Source of the DNA: HRBIN30 sp964534275
GTDB taxonomy: Bacteria > Desulfobacterota > Binatia > HRBIN30
Direction of reading: 5' to 3'
NCBI GenBank assembly: GCA_964534275.1
Contig: CAZHQG010000017.1
Coordinates: forward strand, 7,410 to 71,409
Length of the DNA: 64,000 nt
In this document: positions 35,224-43,577 of the stretch, in pieces
How positions within the stretch are numbered: position 1 is the stretch's first letter
How the letters are laid out: each line of letters begins with the position of its first letter
Program-made: the position numbers and the translations under genes
The notes under the pieces: generated by a model
Database searches by the model: none
What the model was told of the DNA's origin: nothing
What the model saw: the letters and a program-made list of their open reading frames with translations, nothing else

Positions 35224-36405
35224 CTAAATCCAACGGCTCAGCGCGCGCGGCAGTTCTCGAACAAGCTCGGCCGGACTCGATGCTCGCACGACGATATCAC
35301 AGTGTTTGGCATATAGCGGGAACGCGCTGTCACCGGTGCCCCACCTCTCTGGCCTCTCCGGTTGGATCCATGCGACGGCGCGTGCCCGGTCAGCCAGCGT
35401 TGCGAGAACATGGGTTGCAGGTGGGCGAAAATTGTTCCGGCCGTCGCCGAGGACCAGAAGCAATGTGTTGCGGTGTACGTGTCGTTGCAAAGATGACTCC
35501 ATCGTGGTCAGCACGGCGCCAAAGTCCGACCGTGCATGGAAGTCGAGAGCCTGGACTGGGCGTATCTCGCCCTCGCACACCTCGAGTTCCACTGCTCGGT
35601 CGATGAATCCGTAGTATGCCGTCCGCCGAAACAGCGGTTCCGTCGCAGCGAGGCAAGAGAGGAAAAACTGGCTTGCTTGCGCCACGGAGTAGGAGAGATC
35701 ACAAAGAACCACGAGGTCGAGATCTTTGGGCTTCCTCTTGTGAAATACCGGGTAGACAAATGTCCCTCCGGTGGTAACCGCGCGGCGAAATGTGGCACGG
35801 AAGTTCAAACTGCCGCGGCGTCGTCTGCGGACTCGTCGGGCTAAGCGCCGCTTGAATGCTTTGCGTAGCTTGTCCAGAACCTCTCGAAGTTCGTCGAGAT
35901 CGGCTGTGTGTAGTTCTCTCCACAGACAGTCAGCTAACCTCTGCGGACCGAGCATCGGAGGTGCGTCGCGGCCGAACCCATCGTGAACAAGGTCAGAGGA
36001 GTGTCGAGGGGCCTCTTTTGGGTGGGCTGGACCCCGCTGTTCGTGGCTATGGAGCAACTGCCGCAACGGCCGGTCGAGCTTTTTGGGCTGCCGTGTTTGC
36101 GGCGGAGCAACAATGCCTTCCGGGCTTGCCCTCTTGGACGAACCCGACGCGATCTCTCTGGGTGAAGGCGAGTGCGGGCCAAGCTTTGGTTTGGCGGGAG
36201 TTGGGAAAAACTTGGCAAACAACCGGTCGAAGATGGGGCGGTCGCTAGCGGATTTGACGAGGCAAGCGGCCAGGGACTCCCGCAAGACAGGCCGCTCCAC
36301 ACCGAGCACGGTAACGGCGTGAAAGGCATCCACGACTTCTGCGGGGCTCGCAGCGATGCCATGGCTTCGCAAGGCGGCTACGAAGGCGAGGATCCGTTGC
36401 CGCAT
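35224..36405 (-). CDS. VWA domain (CoxE-like) protein
   Basis: A 393-residue protein. The N-terminal part (MRQRILAFVAALRSHGIAASPAEVVDA) is typical of CoxE-like VWA proteins. After a low-complexity basic region (~70-200) comes a von Willebrand A domain with the metal-ion-adhesion motif DLSYS in VVLCDLSYSVAQASQFFL, and a later VLGDGRNN segment. Such proteins pair with MoxR ATPases to insert metal cofactors or remodel target enzymes. It lies 12 bp downstream of the MoxR gene, so the pair is complete. The client protein is not evident here. Convergent with the cohesin-dockerin gene. Confidence 0.88.
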   Translation of the reverse strand: MRQRILAFVAALRSHGIAASPAEVVDAFHAVTVLGVERPVLRESLAACLVKSASDRPIFDRLFAKFFPTPAKPKLGPHSPSPREIASGSSKRASPEGIVAPPQTRQPKKLDRPLRQLLHSHEQRGPAHPKEAPRHSSDLVHDGFGRDAPPMLGPQRLADCLWRELHTADLDELREVLDKLRKAFKRRLARRVRRRRRGSLNFRATFRRAVTTGGTFVYPVFHKRKPKDLDLVVLCDLSYSVAQASQFFLSCLAATEPLFRRTAYYGFIDRAVELEVCEGEIRPVQALDFHARSDFGAVLTTMESSLQRHVHRNTLLLVLGDGRNNFRPPATHVLATLADRARAVAWIQPERPERWGTGDSAFPLYAKHCDIVVRASSPAELVRELPRALSRWI

Positions 36406-36417
36406 ACGAGCAGAAAA

Positions 36418-37308
36418 TCAACCCGGGCGGCGCTCGGCGGCCGCTAGCGTTGCCCAGCGGCTGTGTACAGCGGCGAGATCTTCGTCGTACTTGAGCAGGG
36501 CAGCGAGAGCAGCCTTGGCTTGGGGATCGCGCAGCTCTCGAACCCCGAGACTGAGCAATGCTTCTGCCCAGGCAATCGTTTCCGCGACGCTCGGTGGCTT
36601 GCGCAATGGCAAACGGCGAACAGCTTGAACGAAGCGAACAATCTGAGCGGCAAGCAAAGCGTCGAGAGCTGGAAGTTTGAGTCGCAGGATCGCCTCTTCG
36701 CGTTCGCGGCTTGGAAAGTCGAGATAGTAGTACAAGCACCGCCGACGCAATGCGTCAGAAAGTTCTCGGGTTCGATTCGAGGTTAAAACCACGATGGGGA
36801 CATAGCGCGCTTGCACGGTTCCCAGTTCCGGAATCGAAACTTGGAATTCCCCAAGAAATTCCAATAGAAACGCTTCGAACTCTTCGTCGGCTTTATCCAC
36901 CTCATCGATCAGGAGCACGGCGCGCTCCCGGCTACGCAGTGCCTTCAGAAGGGGACGATCGAGCAGGTATTCCTCGCTGAAAATTTCGTGTTGGACAGCT
37001 TGCCACGACGCTCCTTGGCGTGTGGCGTCTGTTTGCAAGCGTAAGAGCTGCTTGTGATAGTTCCATTCGTACAGGGCCTTCGCTTCGTCGAGTCCCTCGT
37101 AGCACTGTAAACGGTACAGTGGGGCGTTGAGCGCTTCGCTCACAGCACGGGCAATTTCGGTTTTTCCGGCACCAGCGGGACCTTCGACAAGGATCGGCTT
37201 CTGCAGAGATAGTGCCAGGCGAAGCACGACTGTGAGTTCGGGTGCGGGGAGGTAACCGGCAGCCTCGAGCCGCCGATCGAGGCTCGTCAGGAACTCCAGC
37301 GGATACAT
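36418..37308 (-). CDS. MoxR-family AAA+ ATPase
   Basis: A 296-residue AAA+ protein. The start MYPLEFLTSLDRR is used; the open frame continues into the upstream HTH gene, so the longer version is rejected. Walker A is GPAGAGKT at 43-50, Walker B is VLLIDEVDKAD near 131-141, and an RTRELSDALRRRC segment supplies the sensor/arginine-finger region. MoxR ATPases work as hexameric chaperones with VWA partners; the VWA gene is immediately downstream. It starts 16 bp after the HTH-protein gene stop, fitting one transcript. Confidence 0.92.
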   Translation of the reverse strand: MYPLEFLTSLDRRLEAAGYLPAPELTVVLRLALSLQKPILVEGPAGAGKTEIARAVSEALNAPLYRLQCYEGLDEAKALYEWNYHKQLLRLQTDATRQGASWQAVQHEIFSEEYLLDRPLLKALRSRERAVLLIDEVDKADEEFEAFLLEFLGEFQVSIPELGTVQARYVPIVVLTSNRTRELSDALRRRCLYYYLDFPSREREEAILRLKLPALDALLAAQIVRFVQAVRRLPLRKPPSVAETIAWAEALLSLGVRELRDPQAKAALAALLKYDEDLAAVHSRWATLAAAERRPG

Positions 37309-37324
37309 CGAAGAGAGGTCGCCT

Positions 37325-38317
37325 TTACCCAGAGATCGGTTGGGCCTGGGGCTGTGGCAGTTCTCGGTTTGCACCAGAGGATTTCGCGAAGCGCAGCCCG
37401 GCTTCGCCCAAAATGCGGCGCAAGTGCTGCACGCTGATGTGCTGGACGATCCCGCGCTGGATGAGGACAGTACGGAGAGAACGTAATGACCAGCTTTGCC
37501 GAGCGATCCCGTACTGCTCCGGAGCAGCCTGAGCGACCGCCAGAATTTGGCGCCGGAGTTCAGGGGTGAACAGAATCGGCCGCACCCGTTTGCGCTCTGT
37601 CTGGATGCCAAGCATCCGGTGCACACGGAAACGCCGAATCCAGTAACGTACCGATGATGGGCCCATTCCGACGGCAGCCGCGATTTCCGCTTCTTGCAAG
37701 CCATTTGCTCGGGCGAGAATGATTCGTGCCCGCCGAGCCACGCTTTCTTTTGACCCTTGCGCCAGTTGTTCCAGTCCGGCGCGCTCTTCCGGGGTCAGAG
37801 TGAGTCGTTTGGTGGGCTTCCGCCGCCAGAATTCGGCGGGCAAAGGCACTCCAGAAATCAACTGCCGAAGACCTTCGACACTAATTTGCTTCACGAGGCC
37901 CCTCCGCAAAAGATGGCCTTGGAGCCTCCGCAGCGACCAATTGTCGAAATCCTCACCCAGGTCGCGAGGATCGGTCAGGGCAACCCGAACAACGGCATCG
38001 CGGAGGTTCTGCTCGAAGCGACGCTTTCGCGCCTGCCCGCCAGAAGGATGGGCGAGGCCGCGAAGGCCTTGTTCCGCAAACCGGCGGATCCAGCGCCGTG
38101 CCGTGGCTCGGTCCACACCGAGGCTCCGCGCTACTGCGCTGAGTGTAAGACCACGAGCGTACAGGAGAACAATCCGAGCTCGTCGCGCCACAGCCGGCGG
38201 TGCTTCCGACTCTAGCCAGGCAAGTTCCGTTCGTTCGTCCGCATCCAGCACAATTGGGGACAGGGCGTTGTAGACCCTCTTATGCTGCGTACGTTTGTGA
38301 GCTCGAACACCGACCAT
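37325..38317 (-). CDS. Protein of two tandem IS630-type helix-turn-helix modules, no catalytic domain
   Basis: A 330-residue protein from ATG 38317 (a GTG three codons upstream is less likely). It is an internal duplication: residues ~24-155 and ~174-303 each hold ARRARI(V/I)L, a helix-turn-helix ending (T/S)-x-R-x-WIRRF, and a W-SLR-x-L...RG(L/I)V-x-(Q/H)ISV-x-x-LR block. These match the N-terminal DNA-binding half of IS630/Tc1-type transposases and related HTH families. No DDE nuclease domain follows; the protein ends after the second copy with a Gln/Pro tail. No terminal inverted repeats were seen. It is probably a domesticated DNA-binding regulator, perhaps of the MoxR-VWA genes it precedes. 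Confidence 0.8.
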   Translation of the reverse strand: MVGVRAHKRTQHKRVYNALSPIVLDADERTELAWLESEAPPAVARRARIVLLYARGLTLSAVARSLGVDRATARRWIRRFAEQGLRGLAHPSGGQARKRRFEQNLRDAVVRVALTDPRDLGEDFDNWSLRRLQGHLLRRGLVKQISVEGLRQLISGVPLPAEFWRRKPTKRLTLTPEERAGLEQLAQGSKESVARRARIILARANGLQEAEIAAAVGMGPSSVRYWIRRFRVHRMLGIQTERKRVRPILFTPELRRQILAVAQAAPEQYGIARQSWSLRSLRTVLIQRGIVQHISVQHLRRILGEAGLRFAKSSGANRELPQPQAQPISG

Positions 38318-38376
38318 GTTAGCCACGCGAATTGTACGGTGGCTTCCTTATATCCCTCTTGCGCCTGCAGAGCAAC

Positions 38377-38403
38377 CAAAACGAGGTTTTGTTTAGACCT
38401 CGT
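38377..38403 (-). terminator. Terminator-like hairpin overlapping the end of the small ORF
   Basis: Perfect 7-bp arms (ACGAGGT 38381-38387 and ACCTCGT 38397-38403) with a 9-nt loop, followed on the minus strand by TTTTGG. It overlaps the stop codon of the 52-residue ORF. It could separate that ORF from the HTH gene 76 nt downstream, or act as an attenuator. Confidence 0.4.
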
Positions 38404-38551
38404 CCCAAAGCAAAAGCGCACGGCGGACAGATGCTGTAGGGTTGATCGACTGGCGCGTGATCGAGACGGGACTCGGCTTTTCTACCGCTAATCCTTTTTT
38501 TCGCTTTCGATCGAGGCGAACCTTGATCTGTGGCGAGCCGCTAGCCGTCAT
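38393..38551 (-). CDS. Small basic protein candidate, 52 residues
   Basis: A short frame starting at MTASGSPQIKVRL. The case for it is a very good ribosome-binding site: GGAGGT ends 8 nt before the ATG. A terminator-like hairpin overlaps the stop codon. The product is strongly basic (RLDRKRKKG) with no membrane helix, and I recognise no family. It sits upstream of the HTH-MoxR-VWA genes on the same strand and could be a leader peptide or a small DNA- or RNA-binding protein. A chance ORF remains possible. Confidence 0.4.
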   Translation of the reverse strand: MTASGSPQIKVRLDRKRKKGLAVEKPSPVSITRQSINPTASVRRALLLWDEV

Positions 38552-38699
38552 GTTGCGTACCTCCGTTGGTGATCCGCTACGCAACATTCGGGCCAGGTCG
38601 CAAACGCTGCTCCGAGAACGAAGCGGTCGTTACGGTTTCTGAAATCTGCTCACAAATGTTGATCAGTGGGATGCTCAGGAGGTGTGGTTTGCGTATTGG

Positions 38700-39371
38700 T
38701 TATCGCCTACGCTGGCGGGGGCGCGCCTGTTCCTCTTGCGTTAGGCGGTCCAGAACTTCGATGGTTCGGTTGGCGGCTCGCTCGGCAGCTTCGCTTTGGC
38801 GTACCGCGTCTTCCGCTGCTGCCGCAGCCCGGTCGGCTGCAGCCTCTACCCGCGCCACCAGTTCTTCCAGGGACGGCTTTTGAGTTTGCGAGGGAGGGGT
38901 AGTTTCCGGACCTTTTGCCGGTTCGCTGGGCGGAGGCATGGATTCCGATGGGGGATTCAGTGCAAGTTCGATCTCCAATCGTTTGCTGGCAGGAATGCCT
39001 CCTTGAAATTTCAGCAGACCGAGATTCGGGTAGGCCTCGGCAAGCGTGAATGCACGGCCAAAGTCTACCTCGACGTTACGCCGAAGGTAGTACAATCGGA
39101 TCTCGTAGGAGTCCCATGGCCACTCAGGGCGGATTTCTTGTACTTCCGCGTAGTCAGGGTACCCGTATTGGTCGAGGTACGTGCGAAGTTCTTCGAGTCG
39201 AGCGGCCTCGCGGTCGAGCGTTGCCCGAGAGATTCGATACGGCTCCCCAATCTCCACGATGTAAGGGCGCCGTGCGGTGGTTTCTCGCCTTACCTCCGCC
39301 GTAGCCACGGCTCCGTAACACTGTACCAGTATGCACGCACTCAACAGGACCGAACTTCGAAGAAAGCGCAT
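38700..39371 (-). CDS. Exported protein with C-terminal Ala/Glu coiled coil
   Basis: A 223-residue protein. The start MRFLRSSVLL has AGGAGG 9 nt upstream. A signal peptide (LLSACILVQCYGAVATA) is followed by a globular ~130-residue region with DQYGYPDYAEVQEIRPEWPW and YEIRLYYLRR. After a Pro-rich hinge (PPSESMPPPSEP) the last ~60 residues form an Ala/Glu/Arg helix (LVARVEAAADRAAAAAEDAV) likely to be a coiled coil. Periplasmic location is expected; a lipobox is not convincing. Function unknown. It is divergent from the creatininase-like gene across a 188-bp gap. Confidence 0.8.
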   Translation of the reverse strand: MRFLRSSVLLSACILVQCYGAVATAEVRRETTARRPYIVEIGEPYRISRATLDREAARLEELRTYLDQYGYPDYAEVQEIRPEWPWDSYEIRLYYLRRNVEVDFGRAFTLAEAYPNLGLLKFQGGIPASKRLEIELALNPPSESMPPPSEPAKGPETTPPSQTQKPSLEELVARVEAAADRAAAAAEDAVRQSEAAERAANRTIEVLDRLTQEEQARPRQRRR

Positions 39372-39559
39372 CACGGTCGACCTCCTGTGGAGGAGCCTAC
39401 GGAAGGCCTGAGAGACGTTCAAGCAGAAAATTCAGAGTGCGGGAGAAGCCTTGGGCCCGCCCTCCTTGCCTCTCGTCTCGGGCTGGGGCTAGCTAAGCGC
39501 AACTCCCTCTCAAGTTCCTGGCCCCACACTCATTTTACGCGGACGAGGAGATCTAAGAT

Positions 39560-40579
39560 ATGCCGTTCGTTCTTGCGGAAGAACTGACGTACACGCGCAT
39601 TCAATCGCTCGATTTTGCCAAGTCGCTCTGCATGCAGCCGGTGAGCGCGCTCGAGGTGCACGGTCCGCACCTTCCCCTGGGCATGGACCTTTTTATGGCT
39701 CGATGGATGGCGGAGGAGGCTGGGAAGCGTTTTGCGGAACGGCATCCGGACTGGACTGTCGTGCTCATGCCCCACTTGCCCGTGGGCACCGACGAGTTGC
39801 CGCTTCCCGGTTCGATGAACGTGGGACCAAGCACGTTTTTTCGGGTTTTGCGGGACCATGCACATTCCTTGGTGCGCGCGGGATACCGATACATCGTGGT
39901 GACCAACGGCCATGGCGGGCCACGCCACGCCGCTGCCATCGAGTACGTGTGCCGGCAAGTGAGCCGCCGCTATGGCGTGCACATGTTTTCCCCCTCCATC
40001 TTGGCGTTGCACCGAATCATTACCGGTCAGCGCTTTGCCCTGATCGAGGAGCTACTCGGCCGGCCCCTCACGGAAACAGAGCGACAGGGGCTTTTAAGCG
40101 GCGAACATGCAGGAGCATGGGAGACTGCATTCCAGTTGGCAAACAAGCCAGAGTGTGTGGAGCCAGTTTGGCCACAATTGCATTGTGATGGGCCACCGAA
40201 GTGGCGGCCGCTTGCTCAGTTGGGAGAGCGCTGGATTCAACGGCGCGCGAGCCGTGGGAAGCCAACGGAAAAGATTCGCGAGTTGACCGACGGTCTTGCG
40301 GGGAGCATCGGCTGGCTTCTGAATGCGCAGTACGGTTACGGCGGGCCACCGGTATCGTACAAGGGTACTCCATCGGTGGCATCGGTAGAACTCGGGAAAG
40401 CATTTCGCGAAGTGTTGGCGCGCGACTGCCTCGAATTGATCGAGGCGGTTGTTGGGGGGCAGCGAACGGCTGAGTCGGTGCGTAGCATCGCTTCGGACCA
40501 CGTAGCCATCCAACCGCTGTTTTTCAGGCGCGTTGCCCTCGGGGTGTTGGCCGCACTCGTGCTTTTCGTGCTGCTTTAA
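39560..40579 (+). CDS. Creatininase family protein with C-terminal membrane helix
   Basis: A 339-residue protein with GAGGAG upstream of ATG 39560. Creatininase motifs are clear: ALEVHGPHLPLGMD near residues 30-43 (metal ligands Glu, His, Asp) and VTNGHGGPRHAAAI near 114-127. The family comprises metal-dependent amidohydrolases acting on creatinine, mycofactocin precursors or pyrimidine-derived amides. The C terminus has a single hydrophobic helix (VALGVLAALVLFVLL), unusual for this soluble family, so this member is probably membrane-tethered. It lies 13 bp before an LLM-class oxidoreductase, a pairing that suggests a small catabolic or cofactor pathway. Substrate unknown. Confidence 0.88.
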   Translation: MPFVLAEELTYTRIQSLDFAKSLCMQPVSALEVHGPHLPLGMDLFMARWMAEEAGKRFAERHPDWTVVLMPHLPVGTDELPLPGSMNVGPSTFFRVLRDHAHSLVRAGYRYIVVTNGHGGPRHAAAIEYVCRQVSRRYGVHMFSPSILALHRIITGQRFALIEELLGRPLTETERQGLLSGEHAGAWETAFQLANKPECVEPVWPQLHCDGPPKWRPLAQLGERWIQRRASRGKPTEKIRELTDGLAGSIGWLLNAQYGYGGPPVSYKGTPSVASVELGKAFREVLARDCLELIEAVVGGQRTAESVRSIASDHVAIQPLFFRRVALGVLAALVLFVLL

Positions 40580-40592
40580 AAAGGGAATTCCG

Positions 40593-41540
40593 ATGGCGAA
40601 ACTCGTGTTTGGATTGCATACCGGACCGCAAAACTGCTCGTACAGCGAGCTTGTGCAGCTTTGGCAATACGCAGACAGCGCGGGGTTTCACTGGATTTCC
40701 ATTTGGGACCACTTTTATCCGGCGATGCTTACGCCCGAGGACGCAATGGGAAGTTGTTTCGAGGCTGTGTCGATCATGACCGCACTCGCGAAGGAAACGC
40801 GGCGCGCTCGGGTGGGCTGTTTGGTGTTCTGCATGGCGTACCGGCATCCTGCCGTGCTGGCGAATGCGTTGGCGACGTTGGACCATATCAGTGGCGGTCG
40901 AGTGGAAGCGGGTCTTGGGGCCGGTTGGAGCCAGATCGAGTTCGACGCCTACGGGATTCCGTTTTTGCCAATTCGCGACCGACTCGATCAGCTCGAGGAA
41001 GGCATTCAAGTGATTCGGAGCTTGCTGACGCAGCCAGTTTCGAACTTCGAGGGAAAACATTACCGCTTGCGCGATGCCCGCTGCGAGCCGAAGCCCGTGC
41101 AAGCGCACCTTCGACTCTGGGTCGGAGGCATGGGCGAGCGGCGCTTGCTTCGCATTGCTGCGCAGTATGCCGACGGTTGGAACGTTCCGTTCATCGGCCC
41201 CGAGTTGTATGCGCAAAAGAATCGCGTGCTGACGCAGTGGTGCGAGCGGATCGGGCGGCCACCGGAGGAAATTACTCGGACGGTGAACCTGGGGCTGGCC
41301 ATTGCTCCGAGCGAGTCTGCGCTGAAGCGCAAGCGAGACGGTTTACGCACGCAGTTTGGTGCCGCTTTGGAACTGATGGAGCCGGGGATGTTGATTGGGA
41401 CGCCTGCTCAAGTGATCGAACGACTCGAAGAATATCGACAGGCCGGTGCGGAGTGGGTGATCGTTGCGTTGCGTCCTCCGTTCGATCGGGAAGGCTTGCA
41501 ACTCTTCGTCGAAGAGGTCATGCCAGCCTTTCGTGCGTGA
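40593..41540 (+). CDS. LLM class (luciferase-like, F420- or flavin-dependent) oxidoreductase
   Basis: A 315-residue protein. ATG 40593 follows AAAAAGGG. Family features: N-terminal GLHTGPQNCSY, the WDHFYP strand near residue 40, and GRVEAGLGAGWSQIEFDAYGIPF near 105-125, which is the typical coenzyme-binding loop of F420-dependent LLM enzymes. Whether the cofactor is F420 or FMN cannot be decided from sequence. Translationally close to the creatininase-like gene; convergent with the cyclase gene. Probably oxidises or reduces a small organic substrate. Confidence 0.9.
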   Translation: MAKLVFGLHTGPQNCSYSELVQLWQYADSAGFHWISIWDHFYPAMLTPEDAMGSCFEAVSIMTALAKETRRARVGCLVFCMAYRHPAVLANALATLDHISGGRVEAGLGAGWSQIEFDAYGIPFLPIRDRLDQLEEGIQVIRSLLTQPVSNFEGKHYRLRDARCEPKPVQAHLRLWVGGMGERRLLRIAAQYADGWNVPFIGPELYAQKNRVLTQWCERIGRPPEEITRTVNLGLAIAPSESALKRKRDGLRTQFGAALELMEPGMLIGTPAQVIERLEEYRQAGAEWVIVALRPPFDREGLQLFVEEVMPAFRA

Positions 41541-41577
41541 GGCAAAGCCAGAGTGCCGACCAAACTGCTCTTGACAA

Positions 41578-42534
41578 TCACTTGATGGCCTGCGGGTTCA
41601 CGGGCGAGCCCACCGCGCCGGTGATCGGAAGTGGCGGGGCGACGAAAAGAAATTCGTAGGTGCCATCTTCGGCGCAGTCTTTTGCGAGCTCCTCGAGGTC
41701 GAAAATCTCTCCGACAAGCATGCCCATGTGCACAATCGCCACGCAGTGCAGGGGCTGGAAACAGTCGGGAGTCTCGTTCGGGATCACTTCTGTCCCCCAG
41801 GTGTCCGTTGCGTAACCAGCCACTTCCTTTTGTGCGAGCCACTCTGCACAGCGTAGGCTGAGTCCTGGCGCGGGCCCGCCGGCGTACTGGCCCCAGCTTC
41901 CTTGCGCCCGCACCTGCGCGAGTTGGCCCGTGCGAATGAGGACGATGTCGCCTCGTTCGATGCACACGTTCTCGCGCGCTGCCGCTGCATCCAGGTGCTC
42001 TGGGTAAATGGCTTCACCCGGCTCGAGCCAGGGTTTTTCCAGCAGCCGCGGGATGTCGAGCAAAACTCCTCGGGAAACGATACTGTCTTTCATCTTGTCG
42101 ATGGAGTTCGCCCGTGCACCGCTACTGGAGACCCATTCGGGGCCGCGATCGTTGTACATCTTGCCATCGAAGAAAATGTGAGAGAGAGCATCCCACTGCG
42201 TGGCGCACTGCAGGGGCATGGTGATGGCGTCGTCGCAATAGCGGAGGCCGGGAATAAAGTCCTGGGCACCCGACAGGATATCTCCACCATCCTGCAGCAT
42301 GTAGTGGAGGGGATTCACGCGTCCAGCGAAACCAGTCTGGGGGCCCTGCGTGTCGAACGGGATGGCAAGAGAGATGACTTTGCCACGCTTCACCAGCCGC
42401 GAGGCTGCCACGATCTTTTCCGGCGTGATGTAGTTGAGCGTGCCGCGCTCGTCGTCCTTGCCCCACTTGCCCCAATTCGAGAGTTTTCGGGCCAGCGCCC
42501 GGACGTCTTCGATCGTGAAGGAGTGCTTTGTCAT
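41578..42534 (-). CDS. Cyclase family (kynurenine formamidase-like) metal hydrolase with altered motif
   Basis: A 318-residue protein with AGGAGG immediately upstream of the ATG. It belongs to the cyclase/formamidase family: N-terminal LSNWGKWGKDDERGTLNYI, later DIVLIRTGQ and a C-terminal HCVAIVHMGMLVGEIFDLEEL. The usual HxGTHxDxxxH metal motif appears as CATQWDALSHIF, keeping Asp and the last His but replacing the first His pair with Ala and Gln. This may mark a subfamily with a different metal site or substrate. It is 23 bp downstream of the universal stress protein gene on the same strand. Confidence 0.85.
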   Translation of the reverse strand: MTKHSFTIEDVRALARKLSNWGKWGKDDERGTLNYITPEKIVAASRLVKRGKVISLAIPFDTQGPQTGFAGRVNPLHYMLQDGGDILSGAQDFIPGLRYCDDAITMPLQCATQWDALSHIFFDGKMYNDRGPEWVSSSGARANSIDKMKDSIVSRGVLLDIPRLLEKPWLEPGEAIYPEHLDAAAARENVCIERGDIVLIRTGQLAQVRAQGSWGQYAGGPAPGLSLRCAEWLAQKEVAGYATDTWGTEVIPNETPDCFQPLHCVAIVHMGMLVGEIFDLEELAKDCAEDGTYEFLFVAPPLPITGAVGSPVNPQAIK

Positions 42535-42557
42535 GAGACCTCCTAGTGCCGACGCAT

Positions 42558-43397
42558 TTATCGGTGCAAAAATACGGGGCAGCTCGCGTTCCGCAATACG
42601 TACTCGGTGGTACTGCCGAGCACGAGCTCGATAATGCGGCTGTGTCCGTACGCTCCGATGAACAACAGATCGTGGCGATGTTCGCGGATAAAATTCGCGA
42701 TGCGTTCCGGGGCATTCCCGGTTTGTTGGAGTTCCAGGCGCACTTCGATCGGATATGCGCGTAGATACGTTTCCGCTTCCGCCAAGATTTTCCTCCCTGT
42801 GGCTTCGTCACGATGCACCGTCAGCACCGTCAATGGCAGGCCAAGCTCGGTGCAAAACTCTGCCGCAGAGTGCATTGCTGCTGCGGCTCGCTGGCTTCCA
42901 TCGTAGGCAAGCAAAGGATGCTCGACCTCCTTGAACTGCAAGGTGCAAACAAGAACGGGCTTCGGCGACCTTCGGGTGACGTTCTCCGCAGTGCTTCCGA
43001 GCAGGCCGGTAACGAACTTTTCGTTCACGCCGCGATGGCCGATGGCCACCAGGTCGGCAGTTTTGGCAGCGTCGGCAATTTCGTTGGGTACGATGCCCAT
43101 GGTGAGCATGGTGTCGAACCGTACGTTCGCCTCGGCCGCCCGGTTGCGAAATTCCTCCAGAATGGCCTTTCCGCGTTCGTACAACACCTCTCGCATTTTC
43201 GACGAAAAATCGAGGTACGGTTCGAACCCCAAGGATCCAGAAATGTCGTGGAAAAAGGAGCCCTCGATGGAAACGATGTCCACGACATGGAGACCCACTA
43301 CAGTGGCGTCTAGTTTTTGCGCAAGCCAAATCGCGTAGCGGGCGGCAGTGCGGGCATGTTCGGACCCGTCCACTCCTACGAGGATCGTTTTGATCAT
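42558..43397 (-). CDS. Universal stress protein, two tandem UspA domains
   Basis: A 279-residue protein starting MIKTILVGVDGSEHA; the much longer open frame upstream is only the antisense of the His-rich gene. Domain 1 (~1-150) has VGVDGSEHA and AIGHRGVNEKFVTGLLGSTAENVTRRSPKPVLV, the ATP-binding G-x2-G-x9-G(S/T) pattern. Domain 2 (~160-279) has LLAYDGSQRAAAAM and GAYGHSRIIELVLGSTTEYVLRNASCPVFL. It probably binds nucleotide and acts in stress physiology. It precedes the cyclase gene in a likely two-gene unit. Confidence 0.92.
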   Translation of the reverse strand: MIKTILVGVDGSEHARTAARYAIWLAQKLDATVVGLHVVDIVSIEGSFFHDISGSLGFEPYLDFSSKMREVLYERGKAILEEFRNRAAEANVRFDTMLTMGIVPNEIADAAKTADLVAIGHRGVNEKFVTGLLGSTAENVTRRSPKPVLVCTLQFKEVEHPLLAYDGSQRAAAAMHSAAEFCTELGLPLTVLTVHRDEATGRKILAEAETYLRAYPIEVRLELQQTGNAPERIANFIREHRHDLLFIGAYGHSRIIELVLGSTTEYVLRNASCPVFLHR

Positions 43398-43577
43398 GGC
43401 ACAGCGTCTACCACCTCCAGTGGACTTCCGACAAGCTCGTTCGCGCCGGGGGCAGGTACGATGCACGAGCCGATTTTCGGGACGGGACTGAAGGAACGCC
43501 CGTTCGGCAAACCCCCGCGCGTGGTTGCGTAGAGGGCACGGCTGAGAGATAAGCGGACTTTGAGAGTTCCTCGAGAA

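Noticed and set aside
37325..38317. Complete IS630-type insertion sequence
   Set aside because: No DDE catalytic residues, no terminal inverted repeats or TA target duplication seen; the HTH region is duplicated rather than truncated.
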